The notes under the pieces: model-generated | The model's database searches: none | What the model was told of the DNA's origin: nothing | The model's input: only the letters and a program-made list of their open reading frames with translations | Shown here: in pieces, positions 7,721-14,170 of the stretch | How positions within the stretch are numbered: the stretch's first letter is position 1 | Layout of the letters: the number at the start of each line of letters is the position of its first letter | Program-made: the position numbers and the translations under genes | Source: an uncultured Rhodopirellula sp. | GTDB lineage: Bacteria; Planctomycetota; Planctomycetia; Pirellulales; Pirellulaceae | NCBI GenBank assembly: GCA_913061385.1 | Contig: CAJXTM010000015.1 | Coordinates: 1-14,170 of the forward strand | Length of the DNA: 14,170 bases | Direction of reading: 5' to 3'

Positions 7721-9151
7721 GTGGGTCAACCTTCGGAGTCATCTGATTCATCACATTCAACTTTGGTTGCTGCAGATTTGCGAGCAGATTCACGAATCGC
7801 TGAGGCACGCCGTTTGATCGCCGAGGCCGTGGCTGATCACAGCCGTCGAATTCAGGATGTTCAAGCCGCCAACCCCGATTTGTTGAGTTCTTATCAGCAG
7901 CTGTTGTCCCGGCTATCTGTTACTCGAGGTGGACCTCCATTCTGGCCCTATCTTTCCTCAGGGTTTGGTCAGGGACCGTATGTCGAGTTAGCTGATGGTA
8001 GCGTTAAACTGGATTTCATTGGTGGGATCGGTGTCCATGGAGCTGGGCATAGTCATGCCGAGATGATTGATGCGGCACTCGATGCTGCGCTCGAGGACAC
8101 CGTGATGCAGGGTAACCTGCAGCAGCATCCTCCCAGTATAAAGATGTCTGAACGTTTAATCGAATTGGCTCGTGTAGATGGGGCTGCGATTGACCATTGT
8201 CTGTTGTCCACGAGTGGTGCGATGGCAAATGAAAATGCTCTGAAGATCGCGCTGCACCACAAGTATCCGGCGGATCGCATCATTGCTTTTGACAATGCTT
8301 TCGCTGGGCGGTCATTAGCGATGGCGGCGTTGACTGATCGCGCCAACTATCGAATGGGTTTGCCTTTGGCTTTGAATGTCGATTATCTACCGTTCCGAGA
8401 TCCTGCAAATCCTGAACGAAGTTTGCGGTGGGCAGTGGATGAGTTGCACCGAATGCTGAATCGTCATCCTGACAGGTATGCAGCGTTCTGGGCAGAACCG
8501 ATCGCAGGCGAGGGTGGATACTATCCCGGCAGTCACGATTTTTTTCGAGCGCTCTGTGAACCGCTCCGCGAGGCTGGTGTGCCGATCATCTTTGATGAGG
8601 TCCAGTCGTTCTCACGCACATCCCGGCCTTACGCTTTTCAGCATTATGGCTTAGATGAATTTGCTGATATTGTCACCGTGGGAAAGATCACGCAGGTCTG
8701 TGCCACGTTGTATGGTGAAGCGTTTAAACCCAAGGGGCCGATCCTGAGCCAGACCTTTACAGGTTCGTCTTCATCGATCGCGACAGGACTGAAAATGTTG
8801 GACCTTTTGGAGTCTGGTAATTGTTTTGGTAGGCAAGGTCAGAATGTGGTGCGGCATGAGTACTTTGCCAGCCAGCTCAACTCGCTTGCCGAAAAGTATC
8901 CAGCACTGATCCGCGGTCCTTTCGGTGAGGGCATGATGATTGCCTTTACCCCAGGTGATGGCAGTGCGGATCAGGCCAAGCAATTAATGATGACGATGTA
9001 CGAAGTTGGCTTGCTGGGGTTTGTTTGTGGTTCGGATCCGACCCGCATTCGTTTTTTGCCCCCTCCCGCAACGACAACGAACGAGCATATTGATGCTGCG
9101 ATTTCCCTTTTGGAAACCTCACTGCTCAAGTTTTCAAAACAAGTCGGTTAA
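7721..9151 (+). CDS. class III PLP-dependent aminotransferase
   Basis: A 476-residue fold-type I, class III aminotransferase. Visible motifs are the phosphate-binding loop STSGAMANENALK (about 163-175), E259 in WAEPI, FDEVQ (291-295; Asp292 binds the pyridine nitrogen), Schiff-base lysine K322 in TVGKITQVC, TGSS (347-350) and RIRFLPP with the carboxylate-binding Arg444. The N-terminus is about 70 residues longer than in acetylornithine aminotransferases. GK-x-TQVC recalls the lysine 6-aminotransferase group rather than classical AstC/ArgD. Twelve nt downstream is astA, so a role on an omega-amino group in arginine, ornithine or lysine catabolism (AstC-like succinylornithine transamination) is plausible but inferred. 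It starts with GTG behind a strong AGGAG. Substrate unresolved; family certain. Confidence 0.92.
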   Translation: MGQPSESSDSSHSTLVAADLRADSRIAEARRLIAEAVADHSRRIQDVQAANPDLLSSYQQLLSRLSVTRGGPPFWPYLSSGFGQGPYVELADGSVKLDFIGGIGVHGAGHSHAEMIDAALDAALEDTVMQGNLQQHPPSIKMSERLIELARVDGAAIDHCLLSTSGAMANENALKIALHHKYPADRIIAFDNAFAGRSLAMAALTDRANYRMGLPLALNVDYLPFRDPANPERSLRWAVDELHRMLNRHPDRYAAFWAEPIAGEGGYYPGSHDFFRALCEPLREAGVPIIFDEVQSFSRTSRPYAFQHYGLDEFADIVTVGKITQVCATLYGEAFKPKGPILSQTFTGSSSSIATGLKMLDLLESGNCFGRQGQNVVRHEYFASQLNSLAEKYPALIRGPFGEGMMIAFTPGDGSADQAKQLMMTMYEVGLLGFVCGSDPTRIRFLPPPATTTNEHIDAAISLLETSLLKFSKQVG

Positions 9152-9156
9152 AGGGA
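9152..9156 (+). promoter_or_regulatory. ribosome binding site of astA
   Basis: AGGGA directly follows the aminotransferase stop TAA and lies seven nt before ATG 9164. It fixes the astA start and supports co-transcription of the two genes. Confidence 0.65.
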
Positions 9157-9163
9157 TCGTGGC

Positions 9164-10189
9164 ATGTGGATTGTTCGCTCGGTACGTATTGAAGACATTG
9201 ATGCACTTTTCCAGCTTGCTCAGTCTGCGACGAAGGGGCTGACATCATTGCAGTTGGACCGAGCGCGACTGCTGGACCGTGTTGAACAGTCGACATTTGC
9301 CTTCAGTCGAACTGGAATCTCGCCGCGAGGGGAACCCTATGTGTTGGTGTTGGTGAATTCTGAGACCGGTGAGCTTGTCGGCACATCGACGGTCTATGCC
9401 AAGACAGGAGGCTACCAACCGCTTTATGCATATCGTCGTGTAGAGTCTGATCACCAAAGCGAATTGCTGGGCGTCAGTCAACATCGCGTGCGTTTGGATT
9501 TGGAACGTATTCACGATGGACCCACGGAAATTGGTAGCCTCTTTTTGCGGGGAATTTATCGAGGTGAAGGACGGGGACGCTGGTTGTCACTGGCGCGGTT
9601 TGCGTTGATTTCGATGCTGCCCCATCGGTTTGCTGATCGAGTGATTGCGCAGATGAGAGGGCGATCCGAGCCGGATGGAAGTGTGCCTTTCTGGGATGCC
9701 GTTGCTGGTCGGTTCATCCCCGTGGATTTCGCGATAGCGGATGCCATGTCGACGATATCGAAGCAATTTATCGAAGAGATGATGCCTCAGCACCCAATCT
9801 ATCTCGAGCTTCTCGCCAAAAAAATTCGCGACGGTATCGGGCAGGTCCACACGGAAACTGAGCCAGCCGTTGCGATGCTCAAGGCAGAAGGTTTTACCGA
9901 TACAGATCTCTTCGATATCTTTGATGCTGGCCCAGTGATCAGTGCGGAAACTAAGTCAATTCTTGCTGTGAAAAGGACGCGGTCGTTGACCGTCGGTCGC
10001 GTTGTCAATCAACTGAATGAAGGATCTACCCAAGCGATGGTTGCTAGTGGCGAGGGCGGGTTCACGAGTGTGTTGACTGAAATACGGACGAACGGCGATA
10101 CCGTTGATCTACTTGCCAGCGACGCAAAGCAACTGCGGATTGAGAGCGGTTCGCAATGTGTTTTGATGACGCTCAGGCCGGATCAGTGA
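9164..10189 (+). CDS. astA: arginine N-succinyltransferase
   Basis: 341 residues, the usual AstA length. The enzyme transfers succinyl from succinyl-CoA to the alpha-amino group of L-arginine, the first step of the arginine succinyltransferase pathway (cytoplasm). It belongs to the GNAT-related AstA/AruF/AruG family. Typical blocks are the N-terminal IVRSVRIEDIDALFQLA (3-19), EIGSLFLRGIYRGEGRGRWLS (about 122-142; acyl-CoA-binding region), FADRVIAQMRG (156-166), PFWDAVAGRFIPVDFAIADAMS (175-196), EEMMPQHPIYLELL (204-217), GQVHTETEPAVAMLKAEGF (226-244) and DIFDAGPVI (251-259). The gene is second in a pair behind a class III aminotransferase. No astB, astD or astE is in the window. The C-terminal ~70 residues are less conserved, as expected for this family. 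Confidence 0.94.
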   Translation: MWIVRSVRIEDIDALFQLAQSATKGLTSLQLDRARLLDRVEQSTFAFSRTGISPRGEPYVLVLVNSETGELVGTSTVYAKTGGYQPLYAYRRVESDHQSELLGVSQHRVRLDLERIHDGPTEIGSLFLRGIYRGEGRGRWLSLARFALISMLPHRFADRVIAQMRGRSEPDGSVPFWDAVAGRFIPVDFAIADAMSTISKQFIEEMMPQHPIYLELLAKKIRDGIGQVHTETEPAVAMLKAEGFTDTDLFDIFDAGPVISAETKSILAVKRTRSLTVGRVVNQLNEGSTQAMVASGEGGFTSVLTEIRTNGDTVDLLASDAKQLRIESGSQCVLMTLRPDQ

Positions 10190-10895
10190 ACGTATCGTAT
10201 GCAAACAAAAAATTGCCGATGCCGTTGATGATCAAGATGGCGCTGAACTATGCGAGCTTGCATTCAGTTTGGTGAATACCGCCGAGTAGAATCGAAGTGG
10301 GGAATTGCATCCGCCGATGAAAGAATTCGGGAAGAAGCGAATCATGGATAACTCGATTTGATCGCCCTGCTTCGAATTGATTCTGCGCCTTTGGTGGGCG
10401 AACTAAACTGGGTCGCTGTCACCATTGAAAAAGATTCTTGCTGAGCATGATCTGTTTTGTTCGGTTTGGGACCGCGGGAGTTCTCGTTTACCCAAAACAA
10501 CGCAAGAAATCTTGCCTGCCCAACATAACGGTGCGGTCAGGCAGTTGTTGCAAATTGGGCTGCTGGTGTTCATCGTCGTCGAGACTTGCGACGAATCAAT
10601 GGGTTCACACCGTGAAGCAGAGATCCGAACATCCGTGTGGTGCTACGGTGCTGTGGCGCTGTGGTGCTGTGGTGCTGTGGGGTAAAGTCCATGGACTGCT
10701 GATTTGCAACGGTTGGTAATCCTGCCAGTCGTCAACATTCACGGAATGAAGGGTCCCAGGACGCCACCTGCATCGCAGTGGATCTGAATCTTGGCTTCGG
10801 GATTGTGGGCGAATTGCTGTGTTCCTGTGATCTGCGTTCGCGGTCCGCTTCTACAGATGGGTTAAGTTTGATGAGTGAAAATGCAACCGTTGCTG
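10190..10895. other. 706-bp region without a recognisable gene
   Basis: Between astA and the convergent HAD phosphatase gene. Open frames of up to about 93 codons occur (10425-10685 and 10438-10719 plus, 10732-10941 minus), but the translations look non-coding and overlap one another. Their ends run through the octamer repeat at 10641-10680. No tRNA, terminator hairpin or insertion sequence end was recognised. It may be non-coding DNA or a decayed gene. Confidence 0.5.
10641..10680 (+). repeat. five-copy tandem octamer repeat (TGCTGTGG)
   Basis: Five contiguous 8-bp units: TGCTACGG, TGCTGTGG, CGCTGTGG, TGCTGTGG and TGCTGTGG. Three are identical; the first has two changes and the third has one. 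A partial match (CCGTGTGG) precedes the array. It lies in the gene-poor interval after astA. A slippage-generated microsatellite is the simplest reading. Confidence 0.85.
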
Positions 10896-11381
10896 TCAGC
10901 ATTGCTGCGTGAAGTGATTTAACGCTTGCCGAAAAACGCAATGATTCAACCCATTCGTGACGTGAATGCAGTTGACGCCCAGTGAACTCACCTCAGTGAT
11001 GTTACGGATTTCGTCATCAAAGAAAAGCATTTGCTTATAGTCAATGCTGCTTGCTGCCCTAAGTGCGGCGAAATGTTTGAGCTTGCTGGTCGGATAGATT
11101 TCTACGTGGCTGAACCGATGTGCGATACCGTGTAACTCAATCAGGTCTTGGGCCCATGCAGGTTGTTCTGTCCGCGAAGCTAACGCCATGTCCAGATTCT
11201 GTCGGTCGCACTCATCTAATATTTTTTGTACATCGGAATAGAGTGTGACTGGGCGTTGCCGCGCGTCCAATACTATTCCCGATCGAATTTTAAATGGTGG
11301 TGATAGACAGTTGCACCATGTCCCATCGCAGTCCCAAAGTGTGAAATCAAGATCAAAAACCATCAATTGCGGCGGCTTCAT
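10896..11381 (-). CDS. MDP-1-type HAD-superfamily phosphatase
   Basis: A 161-residue single-domain haloacid dehalogenase-superfamily protein of the magnesium-dependent phosphatase-1 / acid phosphatase type. Motif I is D10-L-D12-F-T-L-W (nucleophile and acid/base Asp), motif II is ASRT (68-71), motif III Lys is K100 in EIYPTSKLKHF and motif IV is FFDDE (120-124) followed by RNITEVSSLGVNCIHV. No large cap domain is present, as expected for MDP-1, which acts on phosphotyrosine-like or sugar/protein phosphates; the physiological substrate is unknown. The start ATG 11381 directly precedes the conserved N-terminal strand (MVFDLD), though no good ribosome binding site is visible. The gene stands alone, convergent with astA and divergent from the secreted-protein gene. 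Confidence 0.92.
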   Translation of the reverse strand: MKPPQLMVFDLDFTLWDCDGTWCNCLSPPFKIRSGIVLDARQRPVTLYSDVQKILDECDRQNLDMALASRTEQPAWAQDLIELHGIAHRFSHVEIYPTSKLKHFAALRAASSIDYKQMLFFDDEIRNITEVSSLGVNCIHVTNGLNHCVFRQALNHFTQQC

Positions 11382-11480
11382 GTGCCGTGTTTATGCTGGT
11401 TAGCGGCGGAGTCAGGTGGTCGGTTACAGGTGAAGTATACAAGGGTTTGTTCGGGGTGGTCGGCGGCGGGTCTCCGGTAG

Positions 11481-11512
11481 TGGTTGTTCAGAAGGGGTTG
11501 GTTGATCAGAAG
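11481..11512 (+). repeat. imperfect 14-bp direct repeat in the divergent promoter region
   Basis: TGGTTGTTCAGAAG (11481-11494) and TGGTTGATCAGAAG (11499-11512) match at 13 of 14 positions with an 18-bp period. They lie between the divergent HAD phosphatase gene and the secreted-protein gene, where a regulator site could sit. No regulator is encoded nearby and chance duplication is possible. Confidence 0.45.
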
Positions 11513-11682
11513 TTGTCATGCAAGGTGGGCTTGGCCTCGAAGTGTATGATGAATTTTCCGTAGGATTTAGGATCAAGAGTAGGCTGTTTCGCATACACTT
11601 CCTGTTTCTCTCGCAGTTCTTAACTCGAGCACAACTCATGTCACGACCAAAAAGTATTAACTCGATGAGAAGCAAACCGGTG

Positions 11683-13113
11683 ATGAAAAGAAGTATCCTG
11701 GCATTATGCACAAGTTGTTTGATTTCATTGGCCGTTGTGCAGGCCTCAGAGTATTCCGTGGTTGTGTCGCGTCAGACAAAGCAACGACCCGAATGGCAGT
11801 CTGTCGTGGACGCGTTGTTAGAGCGACACTCAAACGCGGTCGTGCTGGTTTGGGAAAAAGAGGTGTCTGAGGTGTTGCCTCTTTTGCAGGACCAACACCC
11901 TCGCCATACATGTTTTGTTGCTCGTCCGGAGGAAGCAGGTAGGGGTTTTGTCGCTGCGGTTCATCAGTTGACAAGGCAATATGATCCCGATCCCTACACT
12001 GATACTTTGTGGGGAATTCTGACCGGTTACGATGCTGCGAATGCACTTGCGATAGCCAAAACAGATGCTCCTTTGAATGTGAAGAAAATTGCATCAGGTA
12101 CAGAGTTGGCCTTGGAACTTTGTGAACAAGGTGTGTGGTACGACGAATTGGTGAAAAACAAAAAGGTGAGCAAAGATGTCGGTGGTGTACCAACTGAACA
12201 ACAAGGCCCATCGGATACAACTCGAGCGCTCGCCGACACATTGACCACCGGTGCGGCGGATCTGTTTGTGACTTCGGGTCACGCGACAGAACGCAATTGG
12301 CAGATCGGATTCCGATATAAAAACGGTACATTCAAATCAAAGCAGGGGCAAATGTTTGGCGTGCCGTTGCAAGGTAAACCGTTCCCAATTGCTTCATCGG
12401 AGCCGCGGGTTTATATGGCGATTGGAAATTGCCTGATGGGGCATATCGATGGGCCTGATGCGATGGCATTGGCTTGGATGAACGGTCTCGGTGTTCGGCA
12501 GATGGTGGGTTACACAGTTGTCACGTGGTACGGCTATGGAGGATGGGGTGTACTCGACTATTTCACAGAGCAACCGGGGCGTTATACACTTAGTGAAGCA
12601 TTTCATGCCAATCACCACGCATTGATTCATCGTCTCGATCATTGTTTTGATGGGGTTACTGATATTGCTTTAGAGCCGGGGTCGCAACGCCTGCCTGCAG
12701 TGGATCCCAATTCCGTCGGCAAACAGCTCGGTTTGTCGCCAGCGGATTGCCGAGGTTTGTTGTGGGATCGCGACACCGTTGCGTTTTATGGTGACCCCGC
12801 CTGGGAAGCGCGTCTGCCTTCCCGGCCAAAGGCGTATGGACAGAAACTTGAAATACAGGGCAACACCTATACGCTCACCATTACACCCCAGTTGGAGTCG
12901 AGATCATTTGAGCCAGTCAACACAAATGGTGCTCAACGAGGTTGGCGGCCAATCGTACAGTTACTGGATCATCGGATTCATCAGATTGCTCTGACATCGG
13001 GAGATGATCTTGGTGTTGTGATTGCAGATGATTTTATTTTGATGCCAAATCCGCGTACTGTTGATCAAAATCGCGAGTACGTGATTCAGTTCACCGCAAA
13101 ACGAGTGGATTGA
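11683..13113 (+). CDS. secreted protein, candidate clan CD-like (gingipain/caspase-fold) cysteine peptidase
   Basis: A 476-residue protein from ATG 11683. A Sec signal peptide is visible: basic MKR, a hydrophobic core (about 4-18) and a V-Q-A cleavage site before SEYSV. The open frame runs back to 11518, with further ATGs at 11638 and 11665, but the added residues look non-coding and would bury the signal. Residue H200 lies in the hydrophobic-then-GHA context LFVTSGHATERNWQIGF, and C250 lies after a second hydrophobic strand (VYMAIGNCLMG). It is followed by DAMALAWMNGLGVRQMVGYTVV. That order (strand-GH, strand-xC, then a helix and another strand) resembles C25 gingipain-type peptidases. A His-rich helix follows (HANHHALIHRLDHC). 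The C-terminal ~90 residues look like a beta-rich domain. I do not recognise the family directly; the peptidase assignment is an inference. Confidence 0.7.
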   Translation: MKRSILALCTSCLISLAVVQASEYSVVVSRQTKQRPEWQSVVDALLERHSNAVVLVWEKEVSEVLPLLQDQHPRHTCFVARPEEAGRGFVAAVHQLTRQYDPDPYTDTLWGILTGYDAANALAIAKTDAPLNVKKIASGTELALELCEQGVWYDELVKNKKVSKDVGGVPTEQQGPSDTTRALADTLTTGAADLFVTSGHATERNWQIGFRYKNGTFKSKQGQMFGVPLQGKPFPIASSEPRVYMAIGNCLMGHIDGPDAMALAWMNGLGVRQMVGYTVVTWYGYGGWGVLDYFTEQPGRYTLSEAFHANHHALIHRLDHCFDGVTDIALEPGSQRLPAVDPNSVGKQLGLSPADCRGLLWDRDTVAFYGDPAWEARLPSRPKAYGQKLEIQGNTYTLTITPQLESRSFEPVNTNGAQRGWRPIVQLLDHRIHQIALTSGDDLGVVIADDFILMPNPRTVDQNREYVIQFTAKRVD

Positions 13114-13194
13114 TGCCTGCGTGTTTGATGTAATGCGGAAAGTCGGAAACTGTTGGTGGTCTCGTGACAGTCGAGAGTTTGCGTTAGGCAGGGA

Positions 13195-14124
13195 TCACGA
13201 ATCCCATGTTGAGAGAGTCTTCGCATAGGCTTGCAATTGGGGTTTGAATCTCTCCAACATCATCAAGCCGGTTAACAGCAGCAACCCCATGCTGATGCCG
13301 AACACCCACCATGGCCATGTTGATTCGAAGGCCTGATGAGCGTGCCAGACCATGCTGGCTACACCCAAAAATACAAATGTAGCGCCGAGATAGAGAAACG
13401 GGCGGATTCTCAGTATCACTCCCAGTAACATTCCCGCCAACGCCAGCAAAATCAAAATTACGGGTCCGGCGAGTGTTGTGCCAATCTGTTGAAGCAGCAT
13501 ATCAGCAGAACTGCTGATATAAATTAGAAGGGTTGCACTGTAGCGAATTCCGGATGCCAATTTCGAGTCGAGACGATCGCGATAAAAATGGGTCATGGCG
13601 AGAACGCAAGCCGCGGGTGGGATTAGCCAGAGTTGTGGGTGCATCATGAATCCCCAGCCCGGCATTTGAACCAACACGAACCACCAAGCAGCATTTCCAA
13701 GGATCACACCTGTCACACGCGGCATGGTTGATTTCCACATTGTGCCTGCCGCAAAGTAATAAACAGCGGCCATTACGAGTAGGATTTCGTAGTCTGACTC
13801 GATCATATTCGTCAGGATTGTATTGTCTTGATTAGATGCGCTGAGCCACAACCCAAGCATAGGAATCAGAGGCAGATAGAGTGCTGTTTTGCGGATGGTG
13901 TTTGCCATCACAGCATCACCTCGGCGGCGAGCAAATTCTGTGATTCCAACGCTTGTAAATGCAAGTCCCATGACCACATAGGGCCAGTTCTCTCTCATTC
14001 CCGCGAAGGCCCATGCGGGCCTGCACAGGAAAATGTGCAGCCAGGTAAGAAACCCAAGTAATTGTGTTGCTAGAAGCAGATAGGTGCGTTGTTGATCGGA
14101 AATTGAAATCGTCGAGCGCAGGAT
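13195..14124 (-). CDS. polytopic membrane protein, C-terminal part (5' truncated by adapter)
   Basis: About 310 genomic residues, rich in hydrophobic segments (roughly nine to ten helices) with short charged loops such as FARRRGDAV and FYRDRLDSKL. It is an integral inner-membrane protein with no catalytic motif that I recognise; similar large membrane proteins of unknown function are common in planctomycetes. The apparent start GTG at 14139, giving MYKRQ, is translated adapter and not biology. The first genomic codon is ATC at 14124-14122, so the true N-terminus is missing. The stop TGA at 13197-13195 lies 81 bp from the end of the convergent secreted-protein gene. Confidence 0.8.
   Translation of the reverse strand: MLRSTISISDQQRTYLLLATQLLGFLTWLHIFLCRPAWAFAGMRENWPYVVMGLAFTSVGITEFARRRGDAVMANTIRKTALYLPLIPMLGLWLSASNQDNTILTNMIESDYEILLVMAAVYYFAAGTMWKSTMPRVTGVILGNAAWWFVLVQMPGWGFMMHPQLWLIPPAACVLAMTHFYRDRLDSKLASGIRYSATLLIYISSSADMLLQQIGTTLAGPVILILLALAGMLLGVILRIRPFLYLGATFVFLGVASMVWHAHQAFESTWPWWVFGISMGLLLLTGLMMLERFKPQLQAYAKTLSTWDS
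13499..13520. repeat. perfect 10-bp inverted repeat inside the membrane-protein gene
   Basis: ATATCAGCAG (13499-13508) and CTGCTGATAT (13511-13520) are exact reverse complements around a 2-bp AA centre. It is coding on the minus strand (Ile-Ser-Ser-Ser-Ala-Asp). With a 2-nt centre it is better read as a palindromic DNA site than an RNA hairpin. It may be chance. Confidence 0.6.
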
Positions 14125-14170
14125 CTGTCTCTTATACACATCTGACGCTGCCGACGACTCCTTACGTGTA
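14125..14170 (-). other. Nextera i5-side adapter (synthetic, not genomic)
   Basis: 14125-14157 is the reverse complement of the 33-nt Nextera Read 1 transposase adapter, beginning with the mosaic end. Then CTCCTTAC (14158-14165) is the reverse complement of GTAAGGAG, the i5 index I know as S505, and GTGTA begins the P5 sequence. Genomic DNA ends at 14124. Confidence 0.97.

Noticed and set aside
10641..10680. CRISPR array or phase-variable coding repeat
   Set aside because: The units are 8 bp, directly contiguous with no spacers, and no gene or cas gene lies across or near them.
10425..10719. Two overlapping plus-strand frames of 86 and 93 codons
   Set aside because: They overlap each other in different frames and both end inside or just after the octamer repeat, giving Cys/Trp/Gly-rich tails. 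Neither shows a family motif.
11518..11682. Extended N-terminus of the secreted-protein frame (start at 11518)
   Set aside because: It would place a Sec signal peptide 55 residues into the protein; the added sequence has no sign of being coding and 11683 gives a canonical signal peptide.
11424..11711. 95-codon minus-strand frame beginning with a hydrophobic stretch
   Set aside because: The hydrophobic start is antisense to the region just upstream of and overlapping the secreted protein's signal peptide, and the rest is Pro/Ser-rich without a motif. It is more likely a shadow.
13114..13194. Bidirectional terminator between the convergent secreted-protein and membrane-protein genes
   Set aside because: Only a 5-bp stem (TCTCG/CGAGA around 13160-13176) is visible, with no T-tract on either strand.

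Overview
The window is a 14.08 kb piece of bacterial DNA (positions 47-14124) that still carries Illumina Nextera adapter sequence at both ends. The adapters include readable i7 and i5 index octamers, so the contig ends are library ends and the two outermost genes are truncated by them. The organism is most likely a planctomycete (Planctomycetota, Planctomycetaceae-like), probably from an environmental metagenome. This is inferred from moderate GC, a tRNA without an encoded CCA tail, many GTG/TTG starts, short operons separated by long gaps, a membrane-embedded MutS-like ATPase and several family-unknown membrane or secreted proteins. No 16S or other phylogenetic marker is present, so the placement is tentative.

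Layout, left to right. (1) The 3' end of a 6-phosphofructokinase gene (+), then a lone cytochrome-oxidase subunit III-like gene (+), then tRNA-Gly(CCC) with a probable intrinsic terminator. (2) A tightly coupled four-gene operon on the minus strand (7122 down to 1383): a polytopic membrane protein resembling GT-C/GT87 glycosyltransferases, a membrane-anchored MutS-family ATPase, a DUF1611 protein (DgcN-type D-glutamate N-acetyltransferase) and an enolase-superfamily enzyme (dipeptide epimerase / DgcA-type N-acetyl-D-glutamate racemase). (3) A 0.6 kb divergent intergenic region. (4) A plus-strand pair: a class III aminotransferase and arginine N-succinyltransferase (astA). (5) About 0.7 kb without a recognisable gene, containing a five-copy octamer repeat. 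(6) A minus-strand MDP-1-type HAD phosphatase gene and, divergent from it, a gene for a secreted protein with a candidate His/Cys dyad reminiscent of clan CD (gingipain/caspase-fold) peptidases. (7) The C-terminal part of a polytopic membrane protein (minus), cut by the second adapter.

The coherent theme is amino-acid catabolism converging on L-glutamate. The DUF1611 and enolase-family pair matches the recently described D-glutamate route (N-acetylation, then racemisation). The divergent aminotransferase-astA pair looks like a partial arginine succinyltransferase pathway, which also yields glutamate. The membrane MutS-like ATPase translationally coupled to the D-glutamate pair, and the secreted candidate cysteine peptidase, are the least explained and most interesting parts. 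All functions are assigned by reading motifs; no database search was possible.
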